Position numbers and translations under genes: made by a program. From assembly GCA_024743195.1 (NCBI GenBank), contig JANSXE010000003.1, positions 372,001 through 436,000 of the forward strand: DNA of 64,000 bases. The letters run 5' to 3'. Source of the stretch: Alphaproteobacteria bacterium. Its GTDB lineage: Bacteria > Pseudomonadota > Alphaproteobacteria > UBA8366 > Aestuariispiraceae. How positions within the stretch are numbered: the stretch's first letter is position 1; the number at the start of each line of letters is the position of its first letter. Of the stretch, positions 8,052 through 16,071 are shown one piece after another. The notes below the pieces were generated by a model. The model did no database searches. It saw nothing but the letters and a program-made list of their open reading frames with translations, and was not told the origin of the DNA.

Positions 8052-8825
8052 TTACGCCGGCGCGTCCGTGCGCCGCCAAACGGCGAGAAAGGCTGCGTAC
8101 GGCTTCCGCCCCGGCAGGAGGCCATAGGCGCGTTCGATCGGGAAGAGCAACCTCTGTAAGGCGGGCTTTGCCTTGAGTGGAACTCGCATGATCAAACTAT
8201 TGAGGATCATGTAGAACGCAGGTCCGCCGAAGTAGTGCAAACGCTCTACCGCAAAGTAGGGAGCGGCGCGTTCGGCGATCTCGTCATGCTTGAGGGCTTC
8301 TTCCGTGTCGGCTTCGAACCAACGGTCGCTGCGATACCAAACGCGCCGGACGACGCTCAAGAGGAAATCGTCGTTCGGCTCCATCATCATGAAAAAGCCG
8401 CCCGGCTTCACTAGGTGCGCGACGTTTCGAAGCGTTTGCTCAAGGTCGAGCACGCAATGATGCAGGCCGCCGATCACGAGCGCCGCGTCGTGCTGGGAGG
8501 ATTCGCCCAGCGGCTGCGTCAGGTCCAGCCGGTGCGCCTCTCCGCCGGTCAAGCGCCGATAGTCGGCGCACGCCGCCTCAGAGATGTCGTAGCCGACGGT
8601 GTTTACCTCCGGATAGTACTCGCGCAGCGCCAACGAGTTATGCCCGCTACCGCAAGCGAGGTCCGCCACCGACTTCCCGTTCAAATCCATGCCGGCGAAC
8701 AGGGGGCCGTAGAGGAACCTGTGACGGTACGCAATCGACGGCGCATCATAGTAATGCGCCTCATACGCGTCGTGAATTGCCTCGTAATGCTGTTGTTGCG
8801 GGTTCACCGGCGCGGGCGAATTCAT
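8052..8825 (-). CDS. class I SAM-dependent methyltransferase
   Basis: The 257-residue protein shows motif I VADLACGSGHNSLAL (about residues 53-67), VGYDIS, LVIGGLHHCVLD and HLVKPGGFFMMMEPNDD, the pattern of Methyltransf_11/25 enzymes. GGAGAG lies upstream of the ATG. A C-terminal segment rich in Leu, Pro and aromatic residues follows the core, as in lipid-acting methyltransferases. It is separated from the desaturase by 123 bp and may head the same minus-strand transcription unit. Substrate unknown. Confidence 0.83.
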   Translation of the reverse strand: MNSPAPVNPQQQHYEAIHDAYEAHYYDAPSIAYRHRFLYGPLFAGMDLNGKSVADLACGSGHNSLALREYYPEVNTVGYDISEAACADYRRLTGGEAHRLDLTQPLGESSQHDAALVIGGLHHCVLDLEQTLRNVAHLVKPGGFFMMMEPNDDFLLSVVRRVWYRSDRWFEADTEEALKHDEIAERAAPYFAVERLHYFGGPAFYMILNSLIMRVPLKAKPALQRLLFPIERAYGLLPGRKPYAAFLAVWRRTDAPA

Positions 8826-9373
8826 CGCGTTCTCTCCATTAAAGTGGCGGTCCTTGAAAGAACCAGACCGGACTGCGCCGATGTTTCCGTCGCACGGCGC
8901 GTCCAGAGCCCCGGCTCGATTGAAAGCTCAAGAGGGGGGAGCTTTCCGGCCTGAAGGCGTTGAAGGGGCGTCGCTCGGAATGGGCAGGTGCTATGCGCGA
9001 AGCCTCCAGAGGCGAGAACATCCTATCGACACCGTGATTTATGAAACCTAGCGCCTCGGCGCAAGGCTATGCAGACCGCCAAGATAGGGGGGACTTCGAA
9101 AATGTCGCGAGCCAGACCCGATCGGAAGACCCTTGCGGCGGCGCGCGGTCGCCGCCGATGGCGTTTCCATGCGGCGAATCCGCGCCTGGGTGATCTGCGG
9201 GTGGCGGCGTCCTGCGATCATCCCAAGGATGCTGGTTCGGACCTTGCTCCGCGGCGCGCCCGCTTGACGTCAGCAGGATCTGACCTGCCGCTCTCAGAAA
9301 ACGGGGCGGAAACGTTTCAGATCCCCAATCAATGCGGCGTGCAACGAGACTTGGGCCAAGAAGCCAAAAAAGC
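8826..9373. other. 548-bp intergenic region
   Basis: This lies between the stop of lptD and the start of the methyltransferase, both on the minus strand. The short open frames here have no Shine-Dalgarno sequence and no recognisable protein features. A run of six T follows the lptD stop on the minus strand, but without a clear GC hairpin just before it. I see no RNA gene or repeat. It presumably holds the promoter of the methyltransferase group. Confidence 0.4.
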
Positions 9374-11644
9374 TCATTCGTCATTGTTCAGGTTGAACAA
9401 GTAATCGTAATCGCCAAGCGTCTTCAACGTGATGTTTACAAGGAACCCGTCGAACGTTTGCCCGCGCCCGTTCACTTCCGTGAAGCTGCGGGCGAAAGTG
9501 CCTTTGACGAAGACGCATTCATTGAACCACCCCAATGAAGCGGAGATGGACCGCGTGGCGTCGGCCGTGACGTCGCGGTTGACGCCGGCCGAATAGGTCC
9601 AGCCCCCCTGAACGCCCTCGAAACCCGCCGAGTAAAACTCCGAGTCGGCGACCGAGTCGCCGAACACCGCATTGTCGACAAAGGTGTAGTTGCCGATGGC
9701 GCGCAGATACGTCGGACCGAGCGCGACGTTCAAGATCTGCCGGCGCGCGGTCTCGAAGCCCAGATCGTCCGTCCGGAAACGATAACTCACGCCGCCATAG
9801 TCGACATGGTCGACATCGAGCGCGCCCACCCAATCATTGCCGAAGGTCCCGAGTCCGGTGCGTCGGTCCATTTCATCATTTGATTCAGCGGACAGCATGC
9901 GCGCCAACGTCGCGTCGACGCTGATATCTCCCCAACCAAGGCCATATTGTAGTCCGGCCGCGACGCTGCTGCCGCTGTCAATGGCGTCGTTCCCATTGAG
10001 CCGGTCATGGGACAGGACGTTCAGTTCGTCCAGTTCGAAAGTGACCGCATCCTCGAAGCGCACGGCGTCCGGCGGGTCCACGCTGGGGGCGAGGACGCCG
10101 AACATCAGCGGCGTAATCGTCTGCGTGGTCGCGGGCCCGCTTCGCACGAACGGGTAGGACACTTGGGCGGACGCTTTCGGCACCACCATGCCCTCTAGTT
10201 CGAAGGTTTTCGTGTCGCCGGCGGACCGATTGAAATCGCGCTCAATGGCGTATCCATTCGCCTGGACGGTCGCCAATCCGTCGAACTTGAAGCCCCATGG
10301 CGAGGTGCGGGTGAGCCCATAGCCGGGCGTTACGGTGACGCGGTGCAGGTCGTCGTCGTTCTCGACTGAGAGAAAGCGCGCTTCGGTGTCGAATTGCCAT
10401 CTTCCGCCGAACCGATCGGCTGCACCGACTCCGTTATAGGCGAGACGTGGGATCACGTCCTGTTCCCGATAGTTCGGCGGTAGTTCCGTCCGTAGCGACT
10501 GGATCGACAGCATTTGGGCCGACGCGTAGTTTCGGGTTCTAAACCCCTCCAAGCTGGCCCTGCTGACGGCTTGTGTGTCCGGCAGGCCGAAAAGGGGATA
10601 GGCGCGTCCGAAGGACGGGTCGGTGAGGCGGTTCAGATCCAAACTCGCTCGCCAAGTCTCGTCGATGTGATACGCCCCCTGGGCGCGAATGTGGCCGCGC
10701 GCCTTGCGCCCGTCCAACAGTTCTTCGCCGGCGATCGCGTCGTCACCGTCGGAACTCTGCACCGGATCGAGATCGCCTAAGGAGAAATCCGCGTCAATGA
10801 AGCCTCGATTGAACCGCTGACGGTATTGCGCGGCGGCGATCACATCGCCGGTGCTCCCGAATACGGGCTCGATCGTCACGTCCTTGTCCGGCGCGAACGC
10901 CCAGAAATAGCGCGGTTGGACGAAGCGATCGAGGCCGCTGGTGCTTCCGAAAGACGGCGGCAGAAAACCGGACTTTCGCTCTACGCGTGAATCGTAGTGC
11001 TGAAAGTACGGTGAATAGAGGACCGGCACGCCCGCGACCTCCAGCCAGACATCTTCGTACTTCAGCAGATAGTCCTGCTCGTCATGCGTCACGCGGCGCG
11101 CCTTCAATTGCCATAGAGGCGCGCGCGTCGGATCCTCCCGGCAGACGTCGCAGGGCGAATAGACCGCCCGCGCCATCTCCGTCGTATTCCCGTCGGAGCG
11201 CCGCGCGCCGCTGGCGGCCAATCGCGCGTTGTCCGTCAGCAGGATGCGGAGATTCTCGATCACGCCGTTTTTGAAGCCGTCCGACGTGATCTCCGTGTAG
11301 GTGCTGAAGAAGACCGTGCCGTCCGGATGCATCAGCACCACGTCGCCGGACGCCGTCAGCGTGTCGGCTTCGCGGTTATAGCTGACCGTGTCTGCGGTCA
11401 GGACATAGCCCGCCTGGGCGATTTCGACGCCGCCCCGCAGAACGGTGACGCCAAGCTCGCTGTGATGCACCACCTCGTCGGCCCGAAAGAGGGTTTCTTC
11501 GGATTGCGACAGGCTGACCCCGTCGGCGGCCTGCTGCGCGCGCGCCGGATCCGCGCCCGGCCCCGCGCTCAGAAGCGCGAGCGCCGCCGCGCCGGCCAGG
11601 ACCGCCGACCGCCAAGTCGGCGTGCGTTCAGACGTCTCGCTCAC
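9374..11644 (-). CDS. lptD: LPS-assembly protein LptD
   Basis: This is the outer-membrane beta-barrel that inserts lipopolysaccharide with LptE. A GTG at 11644 is preferred because it gives a standard signal peptide (hydrophobic AVLAGAAALALLSAG, cleavage near ARA-QQ) after a short Arg-containing start; the open frame continues upstream without one. At 756 residues it has an OstA-like N-terminal domain (about 50-170, VLRGGVEI, ADTVSYN, ASGDVVLMHPDGT) and a long barrel domain with the YSPYFQHYDS segment. Few cysteines are seen (CDVC near residue 165 and one close to the C-terminus), fewer than the two pairs of the E. coli protein. The usual alphaproteobacterial partners lptFG, surA and pdxA are not beside it. 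Confidence 0.9.
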   Translation of the reverse strand: MSETSERTPTWRSAVLAGAAALALLSAGPGADPARAQQAADGVSLSQSEETLFRADEVVHHSELGVTVLRGGVEIAQAGYVLTADTVSYNREADTLTASGDVVLMHPDGTVFFSTYTEITSDGFKNGVIENLRILLTDNARLAASGARRSDGNTTEMARAVYSPCDVCREDPTRAPLWQLKARRVTHDEQDYLLKYEDVWLEVAGVPVLYSPYFQHYDSRVERKSGFLPPSFGSTSGLDRFVQPRYFWAFAPDKDVTIEPVFGSTGDVIAAAQYRQRFNRGFIDADFSLGDLDPVQSSDGDDAIAGEELLDGRKARGHIRAQGAYHIDETWRASLDLNRLTDPSFGRAYPLFGLPDTQAVSRASLEGFRTRNYASAQMLSIQSLRTELPPNYREQDVIPRLAYNGVGAADRFGGRWQFDTEARFLSVENDDDLHRVTVTPGYGLTRTSPWGFKFDGLATVQANGYAIERDFNRSAGDTKTFELEGMVVPKASAQVSYPFVRSGPATTQTITPLMFGVLAPSVDPPDAVRFEDAVTFELDELNVLSHDRLNGNDAIDSGSSVAAGLQYGLGWGDISVDATLARMLSAESNDEMDRRTGLGTFGNDWVGALDVDHVDYGGVSYRFRTDDLGFETARRQILNVALGPTYLRAIGNYTFVDNAVFGDSVADSEFYSAGFEGVQGGWTYSAGVNRDVTADATRSISASLGWFNECVFVKGTFARSFTEVNGRGQTFDGFLVNITLKTLGDYDYLFNLNNDE

Positions 11645-12042
11645 GCGCTCCCAACTCCCCGACGGGCTTGCGCGCCCGGATTTCCCTGTCCCGTACGTCC
11701 CGGCGCCCCGTTGCGCGCGCCCCACCACCAGCGGCGCGCCGTGGCGGAATCAGCCGTACGATTAGCCCTTTCAATGGGTTAAGTAAAGTAGATGCGTGTC
11801 GAGTCGCGCCAGTGTTTCCGCGGAGTCGCTGCGCTGCACGATCGAGCCCCGAGGCTCAAGTCGACCGGCGTCGGCGTCCCGGCGGCGCGCGACAGTCCGC
11901 GCCGGCGCCCGGTCATGACGACGGCATAGACGAGCGTCGCCGCGACGCGGGCGAAGAGGAGCCGGCCTGCCGGCGCGCGCCTTCCCCCAGCGGCCCCGGA
12001 GCGCCAAGTCCCTTTTGTGGCCGCCGTGGCGGCTTCCCGTGA
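11645..12042. other. intergenic region upstream of lptD
   Basis: About 400 bp separate the lptD start from the tRNA-Lys promoter. Open frames here on both strands are Arg- and Pro-rich and have no supporting features. It presumably holds the lptD promoter. A short AT-richer patch occurs at 11765-11795, but I cannot assign convincing -35 and -10 boxes. Confidence 0.4.
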
Positions 12043-12071
12043 TTGACGGCGTTGGGCGGCGCTCTTATGGT
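12043..12071 (+). promoter_or_regulatory. sigma-70 type promoter of tRNA-Lys
   Basis: TTGACG at 12043-12048 and TATGGT at 12066-12071 are separated by 17 bp and lie about 20 bp upstream of the mature tRNA 5' end. This is the expected geometry for a stable-RNA promoter. Confidence 0.7.
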
Positions 12072-12091
12072 CCGCGCGTTCCGATTTCTCG

Positions 12092-12167
12092 GGGCCCGTA
12101 GCTCAGCTGGTAGAGCAACTGACTTTTAATCAGTAGGTCACAGGTTCGACCCCTGTCGGGCTCACCA
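12092..12167 (+). tRNA. tRNA-Lys(TTT)
   Basis: The 76-nt sequence folds as a full cloverleaf: acceptor stem GGGCCCG/CGGGCTC (with one G-U pair), D arm GCTC-AGCTGGTA-GAGC, anticodon stem ACTGA/TCAGT with loop CTTTTAA and anticodon TTT at 12125-12127, and T arm CACAGG/CCTGTC closing on TTCGACC. The CCA end at 12165-12167 is encoded. It has its own promoter and terminator, so it is monocistronic. Confidence 0.97.
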
Positions 12168-12178
12168 CTTCCTATCGA

Positions 12179-12210
12179 CGCCCCGGCCGGTTCTTCCGCC
12201 GGGGCGTTTT
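12179..12210 (+). terminator. Rho-independent terminator of tRNA-Lys
   Basis: The stem CGCCCCGGC (12179-12187) pairs with GCCGGGGCG (12198-12206) and is followed by TTTT, 12 bases after the tRNA CCA. The downstream gene is convergent, so it may be used from one side only. Confidence 0.85.
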
Positions 12211-12223
12211 GTCTTGCGGCGGG

Positions 12224-13099
12224 TCAGGCCGGTTGCGGCCCGCGCATCCGCCGGAGCGCGAAAACGATCGGCAGCGTCACCAGATACATCGTCACCCCGT
12301 AGACGCCCGACGGCAGCGAGAAGGGCGGCAGGCCCGCGGCCGCTTCGACGATCAATGAGCCGACGGTGATGCCGAGCGTGCCGTTCTGCACGCCCGTCTC
12401 GAGCGCGATCGCGACCGCCTCGGGCCGGGGCAGGGCGAGCAGGCGCGCGATCCCGAAGCCGATCGCCAACAGACCGAGATTGAGCGCGATCAAGAGCGGT
12501 CCGAGCGTTCCGATATTGGCGAGGAAAGCCTGCCAATTGGCGGCCAGCGCCCCTAGGACGATCAGCGCGAAAAGCAGCGTCGCCAAGAGCGAGGCCGGCC
12601 GCTCGACAGCCTGCACGAGCCGCGGCGCGGCGGCGCGCAGCCCGACGCCGAGCGCCACCGGCGCCGTCGTGATGGCCGCCATGGCGATCGCGAGTTGGGT
12701 CACGTCGACCCGCGCGCCGGCGGCGCCGATGAACCCGTCGACCGCCGCCGCGGTCAGGATCGGCACGGTGACGACGGCCAGAAGGCTGGCGATCCCGGTC
12801 AGCGTGACGGAGAGGGCGACCGACCCGCCGGCGTACTTCGTCAGGATGTTGCTGGTCACCCCGCCGGGGCTGAAGGCCAGGATCATGACGCCGACCGCCA
12901 ATTCCGGCGGCAGCGGAAAGACCATCAGCAGCGCCAGCGCGGTCGCGGGCAGGACCGCCAACTGCGCCGTCAGCCCCGCCAGCACGGCCTTCGGCATGCG
13001 CAGCACCCGCGCGAAGTCCGCCGCGCTCAGCCCGAGCCCCAGAGAAAACATGATGAAGGCGAGCGACAGCGGCAGCACCACCGACAGGATCACATCCAT
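12224..13099 (-). CDS. bile acid:sodium symporter (BASS) family transporter
   Basis: The ATG at 13099, preceded by AAAGGG, gives 291 residues; the longer open frame adds Arg- and Pro-rich sequence with no transmembrane character. About nine to ten hydrophobic segments span the protein. The FSPGGVTSNILTKYAGG segment near residue 80 and the ETGVQNGTLGITV segment near 230 correspond to the two conserved crossover motifs (SPGG-SN and E-G-QN) that bind sodium and substrate in ASBT/NTCP homologues. Bacterial members import organic acids such as pyruvate, pantoate or bile acids with sodium, so the substrate cannot be called. Confidence 0.88.
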   Translation of the reverse strand: MDVILSVVLPLSLAFIMFSLGLGLSAADFARVLRMPKAVLAGLTAQLAVLPATALALLMVFPLPPELAVGVMILAFSPGGVTSNILTKYAGGSVALSVTLTGIASLLAVVTVPILTAAAVDGFIGAAGARVDVTQLAIAMAAITTAPVALGVGLRAAAPRLVQAVERPASLLATLLFALIVLGALAANWQAFLANIGTLGPLLIALNLGLLAIGFGIARLLALPRPEAVAIALETGVQNGTLGITVGSLIVEAAAGLPPFSLPSGVYGVTMYLVTLPIVFALRRMRGPQPA

Positions 13100-13247
13100 T
13101 CCGCACCCTTTCCGGAAAGCCGTCGCCGATCGGCGAGGGCGCCAAGTGTAACCGGCGGCCGACCGGATGAATAGGCGCGCGCATGATCTTGAAAAGCCGG
13201 GTCGACCCCCGATTTGAGGTAAGGGAGCGCGGGACGGGGGAGCCGGC

Positions 13248-14969
13248 ATGGCGGACGCGATTACGGACTACATCTTCTACGAAATCGCGGCGCTTCTCGT
13301 GCTGGCGGCGGGCGTCGGCTTCATCGGCGTGCTGCTGCGCCAGCCGCTGATCGTGAGTTTCATCGCGGTCGGCATCCTGGCCGGTCCGTCGGCGCTCGAC
13401 ATCGCGCGCTCGGACGAACATATCGACCTGCTCGCCGAACTGGGCATCGCGCTGCTGTTGTTTCTGGTCGGGCTGAAGCTCGACCTCAAGCTGGTGCGCA
13501 ATCTGGGCCCGGTGGCGCTGATGACCGGGTTGGGGCAGGTGGCCTTCACCACCTTCTTCGGCTTCCTGATCGGCTTGGCGCTCGGCTTCGATTGGGTCAC
13601 CAGCCTCTATGTGGCGGTGGCGCTGACCTTTTCCTCCACGATCATCATCGTGAAGCTGCTCTCCGACAAGCGGGAGATCGATTCGCTGCACGGGCGGATC
13701 GCGCTCGGCTTCCTGATCGTGCAGGACGTGGTCGTGGTCCTCGCCATGATCGTCCTGTCCGCCGTCGGCGTCGGCGCGGCGGGGGAGCGGGGGTGGCTCG
13801 ACGCCGCGCTGGTCTTCGTCTACGGCGCGATCATGCTGGGCGCGGTGCTGCTGTTCATCCGCTATGTCGCGAACCCGCTGGTGGCGACGCTGTCCCGCGC
13901 GCCGGAATTGCTCGTCTCCTTCGCGATCGGCTGGGCGGCGCTGTTGGCCGCGCTCGGCCATTACTTCGGGTTCGGGAAGGAGTTGGGGGGGCTGTTGGCC
14001 GGCGTCTCGCTCGCCTCGACCCCGTTCCGTGAGGCGATCGCGGCCCGGCTGGCCTCGCTGCGCGACTTCCTGCTGCTCTTCTTCTTCATCGGGCTCGGCG
14101 CCGCGCTCGATCTGTCGGTGTTGGGCGCCAATGTCGGCGCGGCGATCCTGTTCTCGCTCTTCGTGCTGATCGGCAATCCGCTGATCGTGCTCGCGATCAT
14201 GGGGGCCATGGGCTATCGCAAGCGGACCGGGTTCCTGGCCGGGCTCACCGTCGCCCAGATCAGCGAGTTCTCGCTGATCCTGATGGCGATGGGCGTGGCG
14301 CTCGGCCACGTGGCCGGCGACGCGCTCGGCCTGATCACGCTGGTCGGCCTGATCACGATCGCGGCGTCGACCTACATGATCACCTATTCGCATTGGCTCT
14401 ATCAGCGCCTCGAGCCGTTCCTGGGGCCGTTCGAGCGCGGGCCCGAACGTCTGCGCCCGGAGGAGGGCGGCGACGAGCGGCAGACCCCGCACGAAGTGGT
14501 CATCCTCGGCCTCGGGCGCTACGGCCTCGCCATCGCGCAGGAACTGCGCGCGCAGGGGCGCGACGTGCTGGGCGTCGACTTCAGCCCGACGGCTGTGCGC
14601 TACGCGCGCGAGCAGGGCCTTGACGTGCTGTTCGGAGACGCGACGGACCCGGAGTTTCTGGCGCATCTGCCGCTGGCCGGGACGGGATGGGCGATCGCCG
14701 CCGTGCCGGAGCATGCGACGGGCCTCACCCACGACGATCCGCGCCGCGCCTTCATCCGCTCGCTGAAGGACATGAACTATCGCGGCCGTATCGCCGTCGC
14801 CGCGCATTCGAGCGAGGCGGTGGAGGGGCTGCGCGCCGACGGCGCGGATCTTGTCTTCCTGCCGTTCCGGGATGCGGCGGCGCAGGCGGCCTCGCTGATC
14901 TTGAACCCGGGTCCGGCGGCGCGTATCGATCTTGAGGACCCGGCCGGCCAGAAGGATCTTGTTCCATGA
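13248..14969 (+). CDS. CPA2 family cation:proton antiporter with C-terminal TrkA-N domain
   Basis: The 573-residue protein begins with about twelve transmembrane segments (residues 5-385) of the Na_H_Exchanger type, with GPSALD near residue 45 and LLFLVGLKLD as in KefB/KefC and YbaL. A Rossmann-type TrkA-N (RCK) domain starts near residue 415 at VVILGLGRYGLAIAQ, with VLGVDFS and LFGDATDPEFL for nucleotide binding. Members exchange K+ or Na+ for protons under nucleotide or redox control. The gene ends in an ATGA overlap with a UspA-domain gene. A GGGGGAG sequence precedes the ATG. Confidence 0.9.
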   Translation: MADAITDYIFYEIAALLVLAAGVGFIGVLLRQPLIVSFIAVGILAGPSALDIARSDEHIDLLAELGIALLLFLVGLKLDLKLVRNLGPVALMTGLGQVAFTTFFGFLIGLALGFDWVTSLYVAVALTFSSTIIIVKLLSDKREIDSLHGRIALGFLIVQDVVVVLAMIVLSAVGVGAAGERGWLDAALVFVYGAIMLGAVLLFIRYVANPLVATLSRAPELLVSFAIGWAALLAALGHYFGFGKELGGLLAGVSLASTPFREAIAARLASLRDFLLLFFFIGLGAALDLSVLGANVGAAILFSLFVLIGNPLIVLAIMGAMGYRKRTGFLAGLTVAQISEFSLILMAMGVALGHVAGDALGLITLVGLITIAASTYMITYSHWLYQRLEPFLGPFERGPERLRPEEGGDERQTPHEVVILGLGRYGLAIAQELRAQGRDVLGVDFSPTAVRYAREQGLDVLFGDATDPEFLAHLPLAGTGWAIAAVPEHATGLTHDDPRRAFIRSLKDMNYRGRIAVAAHSSEAVEGLRADGADLVFLPFRDAAAQAASLILNPGPAARIDLEDPAGQKDLVP

Positions 14970-15952
14970 CCGATGCATCCCCCATGCTGGACGCTGGCGG
15001 TTTCTCGCGCCTTCTCGTCGTCTGCGACGGTGAGGATGCGGACGCTGACCGCGCTGCTCTGCAGCGGGCGCTGGAGATCGCTGCGCGGGACGGCGCGGCC
15101 CTTCACCTGCTGAGCGTCGTCGAGCCGCCGAGCGAAATCGAACGGATCGCGCAAGCCGTCGGGCTCAGCGCGCCGGCCGCCGTCGAGCGTCTGGTGGACG
15201 AACGCCGCGCCGAGCTCAAGGCCTTGGCCGACGCGGTCGGCGGCGGCCCCGATCTCGCGCCCGACGTGCGCGTCGGCAAGCCCTTCCTGGAGATCATCCG
15301 CGCGGCGATCGCCATGCAGGCCGATCTGGTGGTCAAGGCGCCGGTCATGGTGTCCGGCCTGTTCGCCAGCACGGACCAGCATCTGTTGCGCAAGTGTCCG
15401 TGCCCGGTCTGGCTCTACAGGCCGGAAACCACAAGGCCCCTGGGCGCGGTCGTGGCCTCCGTGGATGTCGACCCGGGGGCGGCGGAGGGGGAGACCGGCG
15501 ACGGCCTCAATCGGCGCATTCTGGAGACCGCGGCGGCGATCGCCCGCATCGACGGTGCGGCGCTGCATCTCGTGCACGCCTGGGAGGCCCCCGCCGAGGG
15601 GCTGGTGCGCCGCTGGGCGGGGGACGAGAAGGAGGTGATCGACTACGTCGCCGGGGTCGAGGCCGACCATCGCCGGGTCCTGCGGCGGCTGCGCGACGCC
15701 TTGGCGGCCGCCTTGCCGGCGGCGGCGCGCGACCGCCTCTTCATCCATGTGCTGCGCGGCCCGCCGCGCGAGGTGATCCCGGCGCAGGCGGCGGACCTCG
15801 CGGCCGACCTCCTCGTCATGGGGACGATCGCGCGCACGGGCGTGCCCGGCTTCATCATCGGCAACACCGCCGAGGACATCCTGAACGCGGTCACCTGCTC
15901 CGTCGTCACGGTGAAGCCGCCCGGCTATGTGAGCCCGGTGGCGAGCGCATGA
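14966..15952 (+). CDS. tandem universal stress protein (UspA) domain protein
   Basis: The 328-residue cytosolic protein has two UspA domains, about residues 12-150 and 160-312. The second ends with the ATP-binding signature GTIARTGVPGFIIGNTAEDIL (read as G-2x-G-9x-G-S/T with NTAE) and SVVTVK; the first has a degenerate version (KAPVMVSGLFASTDQHLL). It starts inside the antiporter stop codon, so the two are translationally coupled. UspA-domain partners commonly bind and tune ion transporters, and here the partner is probably the CPA2 antiporter. Confidence 0.9.
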   Translation: MTDASPMLDAGGFSRLLVVCDGEDADADRAALQRALEIAARDGAALHLLSVVEPPSEIERIAQAVGLSAPAAVERLVDERRAELKALADAVGGGPDLAPDVRVGKPFLEIIRAAIAMQADLVVKAPVMVSGLFASTDQHLLRKCPCPVWLYRPETTRPLGAVVASVDVDPGAAEGETGDGLNRRILETAAAIARIDGAALHLVHAWEAPAEGLVRRWAGDEKEVIDYVAGVEADHRRVLRRLRDALAAALPAAARDRLFIHVLRGPPREVIPAQAADLAADLLVMGTIARTGVPGFIIGNTAEDILNAVTCSVVTVKPPGYVSPVASA

Positions 15953-16071
15953 CGACGGTCTAACGTCTCATTCGGTCTCAGCCGCGCCCAGCGCCCGGCG
16001 CCCGGCGTCCGGTCGGGAATCGCCTTATCCTCCTCGAGTTCGTCCGGGGCGTTCGGGGAAGGGGTGAGGTC

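Noticed and set aside
12092-12167. tRNA-Lys as an attachment site of a genomic island
   Set aside because: No integrase gene and no direct repeat of the tRNA 3' end is seen nearby.
12162-14978. A very long open frame opposite the CPA2 antiporter and BASS transporter
   Set aside because: High GC content leaves antisense frames open. The product is Arg-, Gln- and His-rich with no domain, while the sense strand encodes clear membrane proteins.
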